From JBHIDJ01 sp046760105 (GTDB lineage Bacteria; Pseudomonadota; Gammaproteobacteria; Acidiferrobacterales; SPGG2), in the NCBI GenBank assembly GCA_046760105.1, contig JBHIDJ010000077.1, positions 1-14,687 of the forward strand: a DNA stretch of 14,687 bases. The letters are read 5' to 3'. Position numbers and translations under genes: made by a program. The stretch's first letter is position 1. The number at the start of each line of letters is the position of its first letter. A model generated the notes under the pieces. The model was not told the origin of the DNA. It saw only the letters and a program-made list of their open reading frames with translations, and searched no databases. This document shows positions 13,294-14,687 of this stretch, one piece after another.

Positions 13294-14687
13294 ATGGACG
13301 TCAAGGTAACGGATACACTGCATCATTATGTCGGTGGCCAGAAGATGGAGGGTGCGAGCGGTCGCTTCGGTGATGTCTATAACCCGGCGACCGGTGAAGT
13401 TACTGCACGCGTGCCGTTTGCCAGCGCGGACGAGGTTCGGCAGGCAATTGGCACGGCAGCGAAAGCATTCCCGGATTGGGCCGCAACCCCGCCCGCGCAA
13501 CGCGCGCAGATTCTGTATCGATTCCGCGACCTGGTGCGACAGCATATCAACGAGCTCGCGGAGTTGTTGTCATCGGAGCACGGCAAAACGTTGGCTGACG
13601 CCAAAGGCTCTTTGACCCGCGGCATCGAAGTGGTCGAGTTCGCCTGCGGCATCCCGCAGCTACTGAAAGGCGAGTTTAACGAGAGCGTGTCGCGCGGCGT
13701 GGACAGCTACTCGATGCGCCAACCGTTGGGCGTGTGTGGCGGCATCACGCCGTTCAATTTCCCGGCTATGGTGCCGATGTGGATGTTCCCGATCGCTCTC
13801 GCCTGCGGCAATACTTTCGTGTTGAAACCGTCGGAGAAAGATCCGTCGGTGACATTGAGACTCGGCGAGCTCGCTTCCGAAGCCGGACTTCCTGACGGCG
13901 TGCTGAACGTTGTCAACGGCGACAAGGAGGCCGTAGACACCTTGTTGACGGATCCAGAGGTCGCGTCGATCAGTTTTGTCGGGTCGGTCGGCGTCGGGGA
14001 ATACATTTACACCACCGGTTCCGCGCATGGGAAACGCGTGCAAGCACTGTGTGGGGCGAAGAACCACATGGTGGTCATGCCCGACGCCGATATGGACCAG
14101 ACAGTCGATGCCATCATGGGGGCAGCCTATGGTTCGGCCGGGGAACGCTGCATGGCCATCTCCGTGGTGGTACCCGTGGGCGAGCATACGGCGGACGACC
14201 TGATCGAGCGACTGAAACCGCGGGTTCGGGATCTGAAGATCGGTCCGTATACCGATCCCGAAGCAGAGATGGGACCGCTGGTGACCCCCCAGCACCACGA
14301 AAAGGTCAAAGGATATGTTGACCTCGGTGTCAAGGAAGGTGCCGAGCTTGTGGTCGATGGGCGGGACCTTAAGGTGCAGGGGCATGGGAGCGGCTGTTTC
14401 CTCGGCGGCTGTCTGTTCGACAAGGTGCGCCCTGAGATGCGCGTCTACAAAGAGGAAATCTTTGGTCCTGTACTGAGTGTTGTTCGCGCCGACAACTACG
14501 ATGAAGCGGTCAAACTGGTCAACGACCACGAGCTAGGAAACGGTGCGGCGGTTTTTACGCGGGATGGTGACTGTGCACGTGATTTCACGAGTTCAGTGAA
14601 AATCGGCATGGTCGGTGTCAACGTGCCGATCCCCGTACCCGTCGCGTATCATAGCTTTGGCGGCTGGAAGCGCTCGCTGTTCGGCGA
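13294..14687 (+). CDS. mmsA: CoA-acylating methylmalonate/malonate-semialdehyde dehydrogenase, 3' end outside window
   Basis: NAD-dependent, CoA-acylating aldehyde dehydrogenase. The family converts methylmalonate semialdehyde to propionyl-CoA and malonate semialdehyde to acetyl-CoA, with CO2 release. 464 complete codons are visible and the frame runs off the right edge; about 35 residues of the usual 500 are missing. Cys286 in GSAGERCMA is the nucleophile and Asn155 in ITPFNFPAM the oxyanion residue. CGAKNHMVVMPDADMD (253-268), lacking the usual catalytic Glu, and VPIPVPVAYHSFGGWKRSLF near the end are diagnostic for this subfamily. GGAGGTGA lies three bases before the ATG. The gene follows tauC by 50 bases on the same strand. 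Its role here may be beta-alanine breakdown after transamination. Oxidation of another aldehyde, such as acetaldehyde from hypotaurine, is an alternative. Confidence 0.93.
   Translation, partial: MDVKVTDTLHHYVGGQKMEGASGRFGDVYNPATGEVTARVPFASADEVRQAIGTAAKAFPDWAATPPAQRAQILYRFRDLVRQHINELAELLSSEHGKTLADAKGSLTRGIEVVEFACGIPQLLKGEFNESVSRGVDSYSMRQPLGVCGGITPFNFPAMVPMWMFPIALACGNTFVLKPSEKDPSVTLRLGELASEAGLPDGVLNVVNGDKEAVDTLLTDPEVASISFVGSVGVGEYIYTTGSAHGKRVQALCGAKNHMVVMPDADMDQTVDAIMGAAYGSAGERCMAISVVVPVGEHTADDLIERLKPRVRDLKIGPYTDPEAEMGPLVTPQHHEKVKGYVDLGVKEGAELVVDGRDLKVQGHGSGCFLGGCLFDKVRPEMRVYKEEIFGPVLSVVRADNYDEAVKLVNDHELGNGAAVFTRDGDCARDFTSSVKIGMVGVNVPIPVPVAYHSFGGWKRSLFG

Overview
The window carries a near-complete gene set for dissimilating taurine (2-aminoethanesulfonate), flanked by a partial citrate synthase gene on the left and a partial CoA-acylating methylmalonate/malonate-semialdehyde dehydrogenase gene on the right. 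GC-rich coding sequence, strong GGAGG ribosome sites, a periplasmic binding protein with a Sec signal and the TauR/Xsc/TauE combination all point to a Gram-negative proteobacterium. The sequence alone does not fix the genus. A marine or host-associated taurine user is plausible but is inference.

Layout. Bases 1-747 (+) hold the last 248 codons of citrate synthase. A 108-bp imperfect inverted repeat (783-890) separates it from a convergent minus-strand group. Read in its own direction from 8747 down to 901, that group is tauR (MocR-type regulator), ald (alanine dehydrogenase), xsc (sulfoacetaldehyde acetyltransferase), a tauE-like sulfite exporter gene, ackA (acetate kinase) and pta (phosphate acetyltransferase). 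From the 105-bp divergent region at 8748-8852 the plus-strand group starts: an omega-amino acid:pyruvate aminotransferase (8853-10202), tauA, tauB, tauC and mmsA, which runs off the right edge.

How it works together. TauABC imports taurine. The aminotransferase moves its amino group to pyruvate, giving sulfoacetaldehyde and alanine, and Ald regenerates pyruvate and releases ammonium. Xsc cleaves sulfoacetaldehyde with phosphate into acetyl phosphate and sulfite. TauE probably exports the sulfite. Acetyl phosphate goes to acetyl-CoA through Pta or to acetate plus ATP through AckA. TauR, lying back to back with the aminotransferase gene, is the obvious regulator.

Less ordinary points. The aminotransferase resembles beta-alanine:pyruvate aminotransferases and appears to carry Lys where those enzymes have the substrate-binding 'flipping' Arg. 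With mmsA downstream, this suggests a locus that may also handle beta-alanine or hypotaurine. TauB has an insertion before its Q-loop. TCTAGAG words recur only in the gaps. Several hairpins lie between genes. No RNA genes, insertion sequences or CRISPR arrays were seen, and no gap exceeds 300 bases.
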